Notes: generated from the sequence alone by a model not told the origin. DNA of 64,000 bases from VRUE01 sp963745915 (GCA_963745915.1 CAVUZA010000002.1:2418001-2482000); one strand, 5' to 3'; counted from the stretch's first letter, positions 41,852 to 50,257 are shown. Program-made: numbers and translations.

Positions 41852-42211
41852 TCAGGCGGCCGCACCCTCCCGGGCCAGCTCCACGAATCGGCGGAACGCC
41901 TCGCGGTCGTTGACGGCGATGTCGGCCAGCATCTTGCGGTTGACCTCGACCCCGGCCTCGCCGAGGCCGTGGACCAGCTGCGAGTAGCTCATCCCCTCGA
42001 GCCGCGCGGCGGCGTTGATCCGCGTGATCCAGAGGCGGCGGAACTCGCGCTTGCGGTTGCGCCGGTCGCGGTAGGCGTACATCCCCGAGCGCTGCACCTG
42101 CTCTTTGGCGAAGCGGTAGGAGGAGTGCTTGCGGCCGTAGTAGCCCTTCGCTTCCTTCAGCACCTTGCGGCGCTTCTTGCGCGCGTGTACGGAGCGCTTG
42201 ACCCGGCTCAC
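41852..42211 (-). CDS. rplT: 50S ribosomal protein L20
   Basis: 119 residues, standard length. Highly basic N-terminus (RVKRSVHARKKRRKVLKEAK, GYYGRKHSSYRFAKEQVQRS) and RLWITRINAAARLEGMSYSQ are typical of L20, an early assembly protein that also represses its own operon. Start ATG 42211 overlaps the rpmI stop by 4 bp. The strand order is rpmI then rplT, as universal, but infC is displaced upstream. Confidence 0.98.
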   Translation of the reverse strand: MSRVKRSVHARKKRRKVLKEAKGYYGRKHSSYRFAKEQVQRSGMYAYRDRRNRKREFRRLWITRINAAARLEGMSYSQLVHGLGEAGVEVNRKMLADIAVNDREAFRRFVELAREGAAA

Positions 42212-42399
42212 TTGTTCCCTCCGAGCAGCGTGCGCACGGTCTTCGTGTCCGCCGGGGAGATCTCCACCGGCCGCGCCATCCGCCGCTTGCGCTTCGGCGA
42301 CTTCTTCTCGAGGATGTGGCTCGAGTAGGCGCGCCGGCCGCGCAGCTTGCCCGTAGCGGTCTTGCGGAAGCGCTTCTTGGCGCCGGAGTGTGTCTTCAT
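42208..42399 (-). CDS. rpmI: 50S ribosomal protein L35
   Basis: 63 residues, normal size. Sequence starts MKTHSGAKKRFRKTATGKLR and continues SHILEKKSPKRKRRMARP, the L35 pattern. I choose the ATG at 42399 because the family begins MKTHSGAKKR; an upstream ATG adds 12 unrelated residues. The gene is followed by rplT with a 4-bp overlap. Upstream, the expected infC is replaced by wecB in the opposite direction. Confidence 0.97.
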   Translation of the reverse strand: MKTHSGAKKRFRKTATGKLRGRRAYSSHILEKKSPKRKRRMARPVEISPADTKTVRTLLGGNK

Positions 42400-42453
42400 C
42401 TTGGGCACGGGGTCGCTATTGAAGCAGACCCGCACGCCTGGGCGCGCCGAACG

Positions 42454-42508
42454 CCCGCCGACGGGCCGAAATGTCCCCCGTGAGGCTACATATCGGCCCG
42501 TCGGCGGG
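42454..42508. repeat. Palindromic repeat, family B, copy 3
   Basis: Perfect 15-bp arms CCCGCCGACGGGCCG (42454-42468) and complement (42494-42508) with a centre AAATGT...ACATAT. It is 55 bp long, in the intergenic space between rpmI (start 42399) and wecB (start 42531). The plus strand can be read as PPTGRNV...RPVGGEAG, the same peptide pattern as in pheT. Confidence 0.88.
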
Positions 42509-42530
42509 GAGGCGGGTACTGTGGCGCCGC

Positions 42531-43622
42531 ATGCGCATCGTCTACGTCGTCGGCACCCGGCCCAACTTCGTCAAGACCGCCCCGGTGGTCGCCGCCCTGC
42601 GGGCGCGGCTGCCCGACGGCCGCCACGCGATCGTCCACACCGGGCAGCACTACGACCGGCTGATGTCGGAGGTCTTCCTCGAGCAGCTCGGGGTGCCGGC
42701 GCCCGACCACATGCTCGAGGTCGGCTCGGGCAGCCACGCGCAGCAGACGGCGCGGGTGATCGAGCGGCTGGAGCCGGTGCTGGCCGAGGAGCGGCCGGAC
42801 CTGGTCGTCGTCCCCGGCGACGTCAACTCGACCCTGGCCGCCGCCCTGACCGCGGCCAAGCTGCAGATCCCGGTCGCCCACGTCGAGGCCGGGCTGCGCA
42901 GCTTCGACCGCACGATGCCCGAGGAGCTGAACCGGGTGCTGACCGACCAGCTCTCCGAGAGCCTCTTCATCCACAGCCCCGAGGCGAGCGACAACCTGCA
43001 CGCCGAGGGCGTCCCGGCCGAGCGCATCCACCTGGTCGGCAACACGATGATCGACACCCTGGTGGCGCTCGAAGGCCGCTTCCGGGCGGCGGGGACGGCG
43101 GCGCGGCTGGGGGTCGAGCCCGGCGCCTACGCGCTGGTCACCCTGCACCGCCCGGCGCTGGTCGACGGCCCGCTGCTGGGCGAGACGGTCACCCGCCTCG
43201 GCGCCCTCGCCCGCGAGATGCCGGTCGTCTTCCCGGTCCACCCGCGCACCCGCAAGATGATGGAGTCGCTCGACGCCGAGCACCCCGGCCTGCTGCTCTG
43301 CGAGCCGCTCGGCTACCTCGACTTCCTCTCCCTGCTCGCCGACGCCGGCGCCGTCCTCACCGACTCCGGCGGCATCCAGGAGGAGACCACCTACCTCGGC
43401 ATCCCCTGCTTCACCCTGCGCGCCAACACCGAGCGCCCAATAACGCTCACCGCCGGCACCAACACCCTCCTAGGCCTAGACCCCGCCGCCATAACCCAGA
43501 TCCCCTCAGCCCTAGCATCCCGCCCCCCAGGCAGACCCCAGCCCCCACCCCTCTGGGACGGCCACGCAGCCAACCGCATCGCGGATATCGTGACGGGAGA
43601 GGGCCGGTCTCAGCAGGCTTGA
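42531..43622 (+). CDS. wecB: UDP-N-acetylglucosamine 2-epimerase
   Basis: 363 residues. It interconverts UDP-GlcNAc and UDP-ManNAc for cell-surface polysaccharide. Motifs: MRIVYVVGTRPNFVKTAPVV, HTGQHYDRLMSEVFLEQLG, VPGDVNSTLAAALTAAKLQI, HVEAGLRSFDRTMPEELNRV, TLHRPALVDG, and the C-terminal TDSGGIQEETTYLGIPCFTL with RANTERP. It lies on the opposite strand from rpmI and infC and splits that cluster; palindromes B3 and C2 flank it closely. The last ~60 codons switch to A-ended codons (ATA, CTA, CCA, GCA) rare elsewhere here. Confidence 0.95.
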   Translation: MRIVYVVGTRPNFVKTAPVVAALRARLPDGRHAIVHTGQHYDRLMSEVFLEQLGVPAPDHMLEVGSGSHAQQTARVIERLEPVLAEERPDLVVVPGDVNSTLAAALTAAKLQIPVAHVEAGLRSFDRTMPEELNRVLTDQLSESLFIHSPEASDNLHAEGVPAERIHLVGNTMIDTLVALEGRFRAAGTAARLGVEPGAYALVTLHRPALVDGPLLGETVTRLGALAREMPVVFPVHPRTRKMMESLDAEHPGLLLCEPLGYLDFLSLLADAGAVLTDSGGIQEETTYLGIPCFTLRANTERPITLTAGTNTLLGLDPAAITQIPSALASRPPGRPQPPPLWDGHAANRIADIVTGEGRSQQA

Positions 43623-43630
43623 AGCTGGAG

Positions 43631-43706
43631 GGGCGTCGGGGGACCCTCCCTCAAACACTCAAGCGAGGCTCCCGCCGAGCGTTTGAGGGAGGGTCCCCCG
43701 ACGCCC
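43631..43706. repeat. Palindromic repeat, family C, copy 2
   Basis: 26-bp perfect arms (43631-43656 / 43681-43706) around a 24-nt loop with AAGCGAGGCTCCCGCCGAGC. It lies 8 bp after the wecB stop and 22 bp before the infC stop, in a convergent gap. The loop matches copies 1 and 3; the arms share only a loose pattern (G-rich end, CTCCC, final AAC). Confidence 0.92.
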
Positions 43707-43728
43707 GGTCCACCTCAAACCCGCGCTG

Positions 43729-44343
43729 CTAAGCAGCCGCGTCGTCCGCGTCGTCAGCGTCGTCCGGCTTGTCCTGCGCGTCCTTCTCAGCCCCAACCTC
43801 TTTGCCCGGCGCCAGCAACATGCTCATGTTCCGCCCTTCCTGCAGCGGCTGGGACTCGATCACGGCGAGGCCGTCGAGGTCCTCGAAGAGGCGCGCCAGG
43901 AGGTCGCGGCCGCGCTCGGGGTGGGCCTGCTCGCGGCCGCGGAACATGATCGTCACCTTGACCTTGTCCTGGTGGCGGAGGAAGCGTTCGACGTGGCCCT
44001 TCTTGGTTTCGTAGTCGTGGTCGGCGATCTTCGGCCGCAGCTTGATCTCGCGGATGTTGACCTGCTGCTGGTGCTTGCGCGCCTGCTTCTGCTTCTGCTC
44101 CTGCTCGTACTTGTACTTCGAGTAGTCGAGCAGGCGGGTCACCGGCGGCTTCGAGTTGGGCGCCACCTCGACCAGGTCGAGGTCGGCTTCCTGGGCGCGT
44201 TTTAGCGCCTCCTGGATCTCGACCACGCCGAGCTGCTCGCCCTCGGCGCCGATCAGGCGCACCTTGGGCACGCGGATGCGCTCGTTGATCCGAGTGCTGT
44301 CGCGCTCTGGTGGGCGCCGATCGAACCTGCGCGGAACCGGCAC
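43729..44343 (-). CDS. infC: Translation initiation factor IF-3
   Basis: 204 residues from GTG 44343. N-terminal domain (RINERIRVPKVRLIGAEGEQ, LGVVEIQEALKRAQEADLDL, VEVAPNSKPPVTRLLDYSKY), flexible linker (KYEQEQKQKQARKHQQQVN), C-terminal domain (EIKLRPKIADHDYETKKGHV, RFLRHQDKVKVTIMFRGREQ). An acidic tail (DKPDDADDADDAAA) is an extension seen in several actinobacteria. The usual non-canonical start could also be the ATC of INERIRV, but the GTG frame is plausible. It is 22 bp from palindrome C2 and separated from rpmI by wecB. Confidence 0.95.
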   Translation of the reverse strand: MPVPRRFDRRPPERDSTRINERIRVPKVRLIGAEGEQLGVVEIQEALKRAQEADLDLVEVAPNSKPPVTRLLDYSKYKYEQEQKQKQARKHQQQVNIREIKLRPKIADHDYETKKGHVERFLRHQDKVKVTIMFRGREQAHPERGRDLLARLFEDLDGLAVIESQPLQEGRNMSMLLAPGKEVGAEKDAQDKPDDADDADDAAA

Positions 44344-44477
44344 TAGCTAGCGGTGAGGTGGGACTGCAATTGGACGAGGGATCGGCGAGGCGGCACGGGG
44401 GCTCAGGGCCGCGAGGTGTTTTGCGTGCCAGCGATCAAGTGGACGCAGTATAGACAGAGGGCGGGGGCGGGCGGCGG

Positions 44478-46421
44478 TCAGGCCGTCTCGCTCTCGGCCC
44501 GCACGCGGGCGGCGAACTCGGCGACGGGCATCGCCCCCAGCTCGCCCTCGGCGTGCGAGCGCACCGCGACGGCGCGCTCGGAGAGCTCGCGATCGCCGAC
44601 CACCAGCATGAACGGGTGGCGGCCGAGCTCGGCGTCGCGGATCTTGCGGCCGACCGACTCCGAGCGGCGGTCGACCTCGACCCGCACGCCGGCGGCGCGC
44701 AGCTCGGCGGCGACCTCCTCGGCGTAGCCGTTGTGGGAGTCGGAGACCGGCAGCAGGATCGCCTGCACCGGCGCCAGCCAGACCGGGAAGCGGCCCGCGT
44801 GGTGCTCGATCAGGATGCCGGCGAAGCGCTCCATCGAGCCGAGCAGGGCGCGGTGGATCATCACCGGGCGCTGCTGCCTGTCGTCGGCGTCGACGTAGGA
44901 GAGGTCGAAGCGCTCGGGCATGAAGAAGTCGACCTGGCAGGTGCCGCACTGCCAGGAGCGGCCGAGCGCGTCGGTGACGTGGAAGTCGATCTTCGGCCCG
45001 TAGAAGGCGCCGTCGCCGGGGTTGAGCTGGTACTCGCGGCCCTGCGCCTCGAGCGCCTCGCGCAGCGCCGCCTCGGCCTGCTGCCACTGCTCGTCGCTGC
45101 CGATCGACTTCTGCGGCCGGGTCGAGAGCTCGACCCGCACGTCCTCGAAGCCGAAGCGCGCGTAGAGCTCGTCGATCGCCGCACAGACGGCGCCGACCTC
45201 GTCGGTGATCTGCTCCGGGGTGCAGTAGATGTGGGCGTCGTCCTGGGTGAAGGCGCGCACCCGCAGCAGGCCGTGCAGGACGCCCTCGCGCTCGGCCCGC
45301 GAGACCTGGCCGAACTCGGCGATGCGCAGCGGCAGCTCGCGATAGGAGTGGCGCTCGGCGCCGTAGACGAGGCAGGCGCCGGGGCAGTTCATCGGCCGCA
45401 GCGCGTACTGGCGCTCGCCCGACTCGGTGAAGTACATGTTCTCGCGGTAGTTGTCCCAGTGGCCGGAGCGGTGCCAGAGCTCGACGTCCATCACCTGCGG
45501 CGTCTTGATCTCCTCGTAGCCGCGCTTGCGCAGCTGGGCCTGGACCTCGGCCTCGATCAGGCGCAGCAGGGTCGTCCCGTTGGCGAGCCAGAAGGGCATG
45601 CCGGGCGCCTCCTCGCGCAGCATGAAGATGCCGAGCTGGGGGCCGAGGCGGCGGTGGTCGCGCTTCTTGGCCTCCTCGATCCGCTCCAGGTGGGCGGCGA
45701 GATCCTTCTTCGAGAAGAAGGCGGTGCCGTAGATGCGGGTCAGCATCGGCCGGCTCTCGTCGCCGCGCCAGTAGGCGCCGGCCAGCGAGGTCAGCTTGAT
45801 CGCCGCGATGCGGCCGGTGGAGGGGCCGTGCGGGCCGCGGCAGAGGTCCTCGAAGGGGCCGTTGCGGTAGAGCGAGACGGTCTCGGTGCCTTCGTCGGCG
45901 ATCAGGTCGCGGATCAGCTCGACCTTGTAGTCCTCGCCCTGGGCCTCGAACAGTTCGATCGCCTCGGCGACCGGGAGCTCGCGGCGCTGGAAGCGCTCGT
46001 CGGCCTCGATGTGGGTGCGCATCGCCTGCTCGATCCGCTCCAGGTCGGCGTCGGTGACCTTGACCCCCTCGGGGAAGTCGAAGTCGTAATAGAAGCCGTC
46101 CTCGACCGCGGGGCCGATCGTCACCCGGGTGCCGGGATAGAGCTCCTGCACCGCCTCGGCCATCACGTGGGCGGCGTCGTGGCGGATCAGCGCCAGCGCC
46201 TCCGGCGCGCGGTCGGTGAGGATCGCGATCTCGGCCCCGTCGGGCAGCGGCGCGGTCAGGTCGCGCAGCTCGCCGTCGACCTCGATCGCCAGCGCCGCCT
46301 TGGCCAGGCCCGGCCCGATCGCCGCCGCCGCGTCAGCGCCCGTCGCCCCGCCGGCAAGCTCGAGCGCCGCCCCGTCGGGCAATTTCACCGTGATCTCGGT
46401 CGCAGCCTCCACCGGCGCCAT
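44478..46421 (-). CDS. thrS: Threonyl-tRNA synthetase
   Basis: 647 residues. TGS domain (TEITVKLPDGAALELAGG), editing domain with HDAAHVMAEAVQELYPG, catalytic core (MPFWLANGTTLLRLIEAEVQ, ALRPMNCPGACLVYGAERHS, YREMPL-like YRELPLRIAEFGQVSRAE), motif 3 MIHRALLGSMERFAGILIEH, and an anticodon-binding domain (WLAPVQAILLPVSDSHNGYA). Start ATG 46421 (MAPVEAATEITVKLP). The frame is open further upstream but runs into palindrome A2, which I exclude. Confidence 0.97.
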   Translation of the reverse strand: MAPVEAATEITVKLPDGAALELAGGATGADAAAAIGPGLAKAALAIEVDGELRDLTAPLPDGAEIAILTDRAPEALALIRHDAAHVMAEAVQELYPGTRVTIGPAVEDGFYYDFDFPEGVKVTDADLERIEQAMRTHIEADERFQRRELPVAEAIELFEAQGEDYKVELIRDLIADEGTETVSLYRNGPFEDLCRGPHGPSTGRIAAIKLTSLAGAYWRGDESRPMLTRIYGTAFFSKKDLAAHLERIEEAKKRDHRRLGPQLGIFMLREEAPGMPFWLANGTTLLRLIEAEVQAQLRKRGYEEIKTPQVMDVELWHRSGHWDNYRENMYFTESGERQYALRPMNCPGACLVYGAERHSYRELPLRIAEFGQVSRAEREGVLHGLLRVRAFTQDDAHIYCTPEQITDEVGAVCAAIDELYARFGFEDVRVELSTRPQKSIGSDEQWQQAEAALREALEAQGREYQLNPGDGAFYGPKIDFHVTDALGRSWQCGTCQVDFFMPERFDLSYVDADDRQQRPVMIHRALLGSMERFAGILIEHHAGRFPVWLAPVQAILLPVSDSHNGYAEEVAAELRAAGVRVEVDRRSESVGRKIRDAELGRHPFMLVVGDRELSERAVAVRSHAEGELGAMPVAEFAARVRAESETA

Positions 46422-46450
46422 CGTACGCAAGCCCACCCCCACCCCGCGGT

Positions 46451-46500
46451 GCTGACTTCCTGGTTTGGGACGCATATGCACCCAAAACCGGGAAGTCAGC
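46451..46500. repeat. Palindromic repeat, family A, copy 2
   Basis: GCTGACTTCCTGGTTT...AAACCGGGAAGTCAGC with centre ACGCATATGCACCC; 50 bp. It matches copy 1 at 836-895 over arms and centre. It ends 3 bp before the stop of the membrane protein gene (46503) and lies 30 bp before the thrS start. Confidence 0.88.
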
Positions 46501-46502
46501 GA

Positions 46503-48215
46503 TCAGGGGGTGGCCTGGCGGGCCTGGCGGACGGCTATTAGGGGGCACGGGGTCGGGCCGGGGGTTGGGTGGGTCACCTCCCAGAGCAGGTAGGGCGGGG
46601 CGACGCGCTCGGGCTGCAGGCCCGGGAAGGGCGGGCCGGGGACGCGCAGGGCGGTGACGACGTAGCGGACGCCGCGCGGCGGGCGGGCGCCGGCGTCCGC
46701 CGCCGCCTCGATGCAGACCCGGCCGCCGCGCAGCTCCCAGGCGACGTAGGGCTCGCCCTGTTCGTCCTCGAGCAGCCGGCGCGGGGCGAGGACGAGGGTC
46801 GGCCCGGCGCCGACGCTGGAGCGCAGACTGGTCAGGGCCGGCGAGTAGTCGCCGGGGCCGACCGGGGCGTTGGCGAGCGCCAGCAGCGAGCAGGCGCCGG
46901 CGGCGAGCAGGTAGAGCCAGGCGACCGGGCGGCGCAGCAGCGGCATGACGATGACCAGGGCGGCGAGGGGGGCGGCGACCTCGAGCGCCTTGGCGGCGGT
47001 GTATGGGGTGCCGCCGAGGCGGGCGGCGGCGTAGGCGAGAGCCGCGGCGCCGAGCCCGGCGAGCAGGGCGGTCTGGCCGCGGCGCCAGCAGACGGCGGCG
47101 CCGTAGGCGAGCAGGATCGTGGCGAAGGCGGCGCCGAGGTAGTAGCCGAGGGCCGGCACGGCGCCGTCGCCCGGGGCGAGGCGGAAGTCGCCCGAGGGCC
47201 AGATCCCGAGCGCGGTGAAGGGCGAGACCTGGCCGAAGAGGTTGCCCAGGCCGGGGCCGTTGGGGTCGAAGGTCTCGAAGCGGTGGAAGTCGATCGCCCG
47301 GCCGACCTCCGGCGCGGTGAGGACCGCGAAGAGGCCGAGGCCGAGCAGCAGCGGGCCGGCCGGCGCCGTGCGCTCCAGGGCGAGCCAGAGGACGAGCGCG
47401 GCGAGGAGCCAGATCAGGCCGGGGAAGCTGTAGACGTAGACCGAGCCGGCGGCGAGGATCGCGGCCGGGGCGAAGCGCAGCGGCAGGGAGCGCCACTCGG
47501 GGCCGGCCGTCGTCTCCCTCAGGGCGAGGACGAAGGCGAGGAAGAAGAGCGCCTGGGCGGTCTCCTTGAAGGCGCCCTGGGCGAAGTAGGAGGCGACCAG
47601 GTAGGCGAGGCCGACGACCAGCGCGGCCGGGACGCGCAGGGCCGGCGGCTGCTCGCGGAAGGCGGCGAGCGCGGTGAGCGAGGCGAGCACGGCGATCGCG
47701 ATCGTCAGGCCGGTGAACGCCTGGACCAGGCCGATGCCCAGCCCCTGGTGCAGGGCGACGGCGACGGCGTGCGGGCCGAGCGGGTAGCCCTGGCGCAGCA
47801 GCTGCGAGGGCTCGCCGTCGGCGAGGCGGTCGGCGGCGAGCAGGTGCTGGGACATGTCCGGGTTGAAGCCGGTGCCGAGGATGCCGAAGTGGCCCGCGGC
47901 GATGAACGGCAGGGCCGTCGCCAGCAGGGCGAGCGCGGCGACGGGCGCCCCGGCGCGGAGCGCCTCCCAGCCTGCCTCGAGGCGGCGCCAGAGGTAGGCG
48001 ATCGCGACGGCGCTGAGCAGCAGCGCCAGCAGCGCCGAGGCCAGCCCGTCGCCGGGCAGGCGCACGGTCCCCCAGCAGAGGGCGCAGAGGAGCGCCAGGC
48101 CGACGGCCGGCGCGAGCCACGACCAGCGCCGCAAGTCACAGAGCGCGATCGTCGCCTGCCCGATCGCCAGCGAGGCGGCGCAGACGACGAGCACCGCTGC
48201 GTAGGTCCCGATCAC
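46503..48215 (-). CDS. Polytopic membrane protein, glycosyltransferase-C-like
   Basis: 570 residues with about 12 hydrophobic helices across residues 1-430 and a soluble C-terminal region (about 440-570: ALTSLRSSVGAGPTLVLAPR, then GVRYVVTALRVPGPPFPGLQ). The second periplasmic loop contains FNPDMSQHLLAADRLADGEP and LRQGYPLGPHAVAVALHQGL, with the acidic residues expected of GT-C polyprenyl-phosphate-sugar transferases. It probably helps build cell-envelope glycans; no precise family is recognised. Start ATG 48215. Confidence 0.75.
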   Translation of the reverse strand: MIGTYAAVLVVCAASLAIGQATIALCDLRRWSWLAPAVGLALLCALCWGTVRLPGDGLASALLALLLSAVAIAYLWRRLEAGWEALRAGAPVAALALLATALPFIAAGHFGILGTGFNPDMSQHLLAADRLADGEPSQLLRQGYPLGPHAVAVALHQGLGIGLVQAFTGLTIAIAVLASLTALAAFREQPPALRVPAALVVGLAYLVASYFAQGAFKETAQALFFLAFVLALRETTAGPEWRSLPLRFAPAAILAAGSVYVYSFPGLIWLLAALVLWLALERTAPAGPLLLGLGLFAVLTAPEVGRAIDFHRFETFDPNGPGLGNLFGQVSPFTALGIWPSGDFRLAPGDGAVPALGYYLGAAFATILLAYGAAVCWRRGQTALLAGLGAAALAYAAARLGGTPYTAAKALEVAAPLAALVIVMPLLRRPVAWLYLLAAGACSLLALANAPVGPGDYSPALTSLRSSVGAGPTLVLAPRRLLEDEQGEPYVAWELRGGRVCIEAAADAGARPPRGVRYVVTALRVPGPPFPGLQPERVAPPYLLWEVTHPTPGPTPCPLIAVRQARQATP

Positions 48216-48345
48216 GAGGCGGCGAGCCTAGTCGAAGGCCGGCCGGCCCCGACCGCGGCAGCGCGTATGCAAACGAACCGGTTTCTACACGGGAACGCAC
48301 TTTGCGCGTATAAAGCGCGCCGACATTCCCGACCGAAAGGCCAGC

Positions 48346-48861
48346 TTGCGCACCGCCACGACGATCTGCTCGACCGCCGCCGCCCTCGCCGTCTTCGCCC
48401 TGACGCCGGCGACCGCCAGCGCCCTCGACTACGACTGCGCCGACTTCGCCACCCAGGAGGAAGCGCAGGAATACCTGCTGCCGGGCGACCCCTACGGGCT
48501 CAACGGCGACAACGACGGCGTCGCCTGCGAGGACCTGCCGCACGGACCCTCGGGCTCGGGCACGTCGACGCCGACCACCACGCCACCGCCACCGCCGCCG
48601 CCCAAGCTGAGCAAGCCGGTCGCCCGCGATGCCGCCAAGCGCACCGCGCGCAAGTTCGTGCGCCGCCGCGCCCGCCTCGACGCGGTCGCCTTCAAGGGCT
48701 GCGGCCGCAGGGGCCGCCAGAAGGTCGGCTGCCGCTTCGTCGCCCGCGGCCAGACCGCCAGGCGCCGGGTCCGCTGCCGGTTCAGGGTCTCGGTCGCAGG
48801 CACCGACGCCAGCCACTCGACCCGGGTCAAGCACCTGATCTGCCGCAGCTTCCCGCGCTGA
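48346..48861 (+). CDS. Secreted Excalibur-domain (calcium-binding) protein
   Basis: 171 residues from TTG 48346, with a GAAAGG ribosome site upstream. Signal peptide (AALAVFALTPATASA) followed by the Excalibur domain (LDYDCADFATQEEAQEYLLP, GDPYGLNGDNDGVACEDLP) with the DxDxDGxxCE-like calcium loop. A Pro/Thr linker (GTSTPTTTPPPPPPPKLSKP) precedes a basic C-terminal domain with four Cys (KGCGRRGRQKVGCRFVARGQ, RCRFRV, LICRSF). Envelope-associated function is inferred. Confidence 0.8.
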   Translation: MRTATTICSTAAALAVFALTPATASALDYDCADFATQEEAQEYLLPGDPYGLNGDNDGVACEDLPHGPSGSGTSTPTTTPPPPPPPKLSKPVARDAAKRTARKFVRRRARLDAVAFKGCGRRGRQKVGCRFVARGQTARRRVRCRFRVSVAGTDASHSTRVKHLICRSFPR

Positions 48862-48897
48862 CGGCGGCTGGCGGCGGCGAGATCCGGCATCCGGAGA

Positions 48898-48970
48898 TGG
48901 GCGCTACTGGGCTCGAACCAGTGACCTCCAGCTTGTCGAGCTGGCGCTCTCCCAACTGAGCTAAGCGCCC
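48898..48970 (-). tRNA. tRNA-Val (GAC)
   Basis: Minus-strand cloverleaf: acceptor GGGCGCT/AGCGCCC, D arm GCTCAGTTGGGAGAGC, anticodon arm CCAGC-TCGACAA-GCTGG (anticodon GAC), T arm CTGG-TTCGAGC-CCAG, discriminator A, no encoded CCA. All stems pair well. Confidence 0.93.
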
Positions 48971-49128
48971 CAGGGGGAATCGGAATCTACCAGCGGCTCA
49001 AGGCCGCCGCCGGAGCAGCCGATGCACTCGGTGCAACTTTCCATCGAACGCGGTGTTTCTAGAACAGACTCAGGACTGACGAGCCAGGGAAGCGCAGCTC
49101 ACTTGGTGGCACGTCCTTCGGAAGCCAA

Positions 49129-49150
49129 GGGCCCCTCACGGGGCCCTTTT
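49129..49150 (+). terminator. GC-rich hairpin with T-tract between tRNA-Val and yjbQ
   Basis: GGGCCCC-TCAC-GGGGCCC (49129-49146) followed by TTTT on the plus strand. No plus-strand gene is visible upstream between the tRNA (other strand) and this hairpin, so it may end a small plus-strand RNA in the 48971-49128 gap. It could also serve the minus-strand yjbQ mRNA, whose stop is 6 bp away. Confidence 0.55.
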
Positions 49151-49155
49151 CCGTT

Positions 49156-49572
49156 CTAGGCGAGGATCTGCACGACGACGGTGCGCTGGCGCGGCCGGTC
49201 GTCGAAGTCGAGCAGCACGACCTGCTGCCAGGTGCCGAGCGCCAGGCGCCCGTCGAGGATGGGGACCGCGAGCGAGGGACCGATCAGCGAGGCGCGCTGG
49301 TGGGCGTGCGAGTTGGTGTCGTGGTTGAGCCGGTTGTGCTCGTAGTCGCCCCGGGACGGGATCAGCCGCTCGAGCAGCTGGCGCAGGTCGTGGACCCCGC
49401 CCGGCTCGAACTCCATCGTCGTGATCGCCGCGGTCGAGCCGCGGACGAAGGCCGTCGCCTGGCCCTCGGCGACGCCGGCCTCCTCGACCGCGGCCTGGAG
49501 CGACGCCGTGATGTCGATCGTGTCGCCGTCGCCCTCGGTGGCGAGGGATAGCTCCGCGCTGTGAACCGCCAT
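49156..49572 (-). CDS. YjbQ family protein (secondary thiamine-phosphate synthase enzyme)
   Basis: 138 residues. UPF0047/YjbQ fold: HSAELSLATEGDGDTIDITA, VEEAGVAEGQATAFVRGSTA, AITTMEFEPGG, NHDTNSHAHQRASLIGPSLA and ALGTWQQVVLLDFDDRPRQR. The His residues of HDTNSHAH form the metal site of the family. Start ATG 49572; a longer frame to 49635 is unlikely. The enzyme has weak thiamine-phosphate synthase activity in related proteins; its true role is unknown. Confidence 0.92.
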   Translation of the reverse strand: MAVHSAELSLATEGDGDTIDITASLQAAVEEAGVAEGQATAFVRGSTAAITTMEFEPGGVHDLRQLLERLIPSRGDYEHNRLNHDTNSHAHQRASLIGPSLAVPILDGRLALGTWQQVVLLDFDDRPRQRTVVVQILA

Positions 49573-49670
49573 GACGTAGAGCCTTGCAAACCGGGCCTGC
49601 GCGGGGACTGGACGAATGTTCCGGGGGATCTGCACGGAAGCCTGCCGAAAACCGCCTCGTTTGACTTAAC

Positions 49671-50246
49671 GTGGCGAGCGTGAGCGAACAGGGACATCAC
49701 CTCGTCGGCTTCCCGCGGCGCGCGGCCGGGCAGCCGGCCTGGGACGCCCCCGCCGAGGAGCCGGCCGAGGGCGCAGAGCGCGAGCGCCGCTGGGGCCTGC
49801 GCCTTCCCTCGCTGCGCGGCGACTCGGCCCTGGTCCCGTCGCTGAGCCGCGGCGCCCGTGAAGAGCGCGCCGAGGAGCGCGAGCGGCAGCGGGTGCTGGC
49901 CGGGCTCGAAGCCGCCCGCCAGGCGTTCTTCGAAACCCCCGCCGGCCGCGCCCGCCTCGCCTACAAGCGGGGCCACCAGCTCTTCCAGTACGAGATGGAG
50001 ATCGGCGACCTGCCGACCCTGGTCGTCCCCGGCCCCTCCGGCGCCCCGGCGCGGCAGACCAACGACCCCGTCGACGTCCTCAACTCGGTCACGGTCGAGG
50101 GCTGGAAGCTGGTCACCGGCAAGTTCATCCACAGCGAGATGCGCGGCGGCGCCGTCGGCTGCTACCTCTTCAAGCGCTCCCAAAAACGCCGCCTGCAGAT
50201 GAACGACCCCTGGCAGGCCCCGCTCGAGCCAGCGTCCAAGATCTGA
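49671..50246 (+). CDS. Conserved hypothetical protein
   Basis: 191 residues from GTG 49671 (GTG 49680 possible). A disordered charged N-terminal half (RERRWGLRLPSLRGDSALVP, REERAEERERQRVLAGLEAA) precedes a compact C-terminal domain (RLAYKRGHQLFQYEMEIGDL, PVDVLNSVTVEGWKLVTGKF, GAVGCYLFKRSQKRRLQMND). The GHQLFQYEMEIGDL segment recurs in actinobacterial hypothetical proteins. No catalytic motif. Divergent from yjbQ. Confidence 0.65.
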   Translation: MASVSEQGHHLVGFPRRAAGQPAWDAPAEEPAEGAERERRWGLRLPSLRGDSALVPSLSRGAREERAEERERQRVLAGLEAARQAFFETPAGRARLAYKRGHQLFQYEMEIGDLPTLVVPGPSGAPARQTNDPVDVLNSVTVEGWKLVTGKFIHSEMRGGAVGCYLFKRSQKRRLQMNDPWQAPLEPASKI

Positions 50247-50257
50247 GTCGACCCGGC

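Noticed and set aside
46422..46481. N-terminal extension of ThrS to 46481
   Set aside because: It would translate half of palindrome A2; the TGS domain starts directly after ATG 46421.
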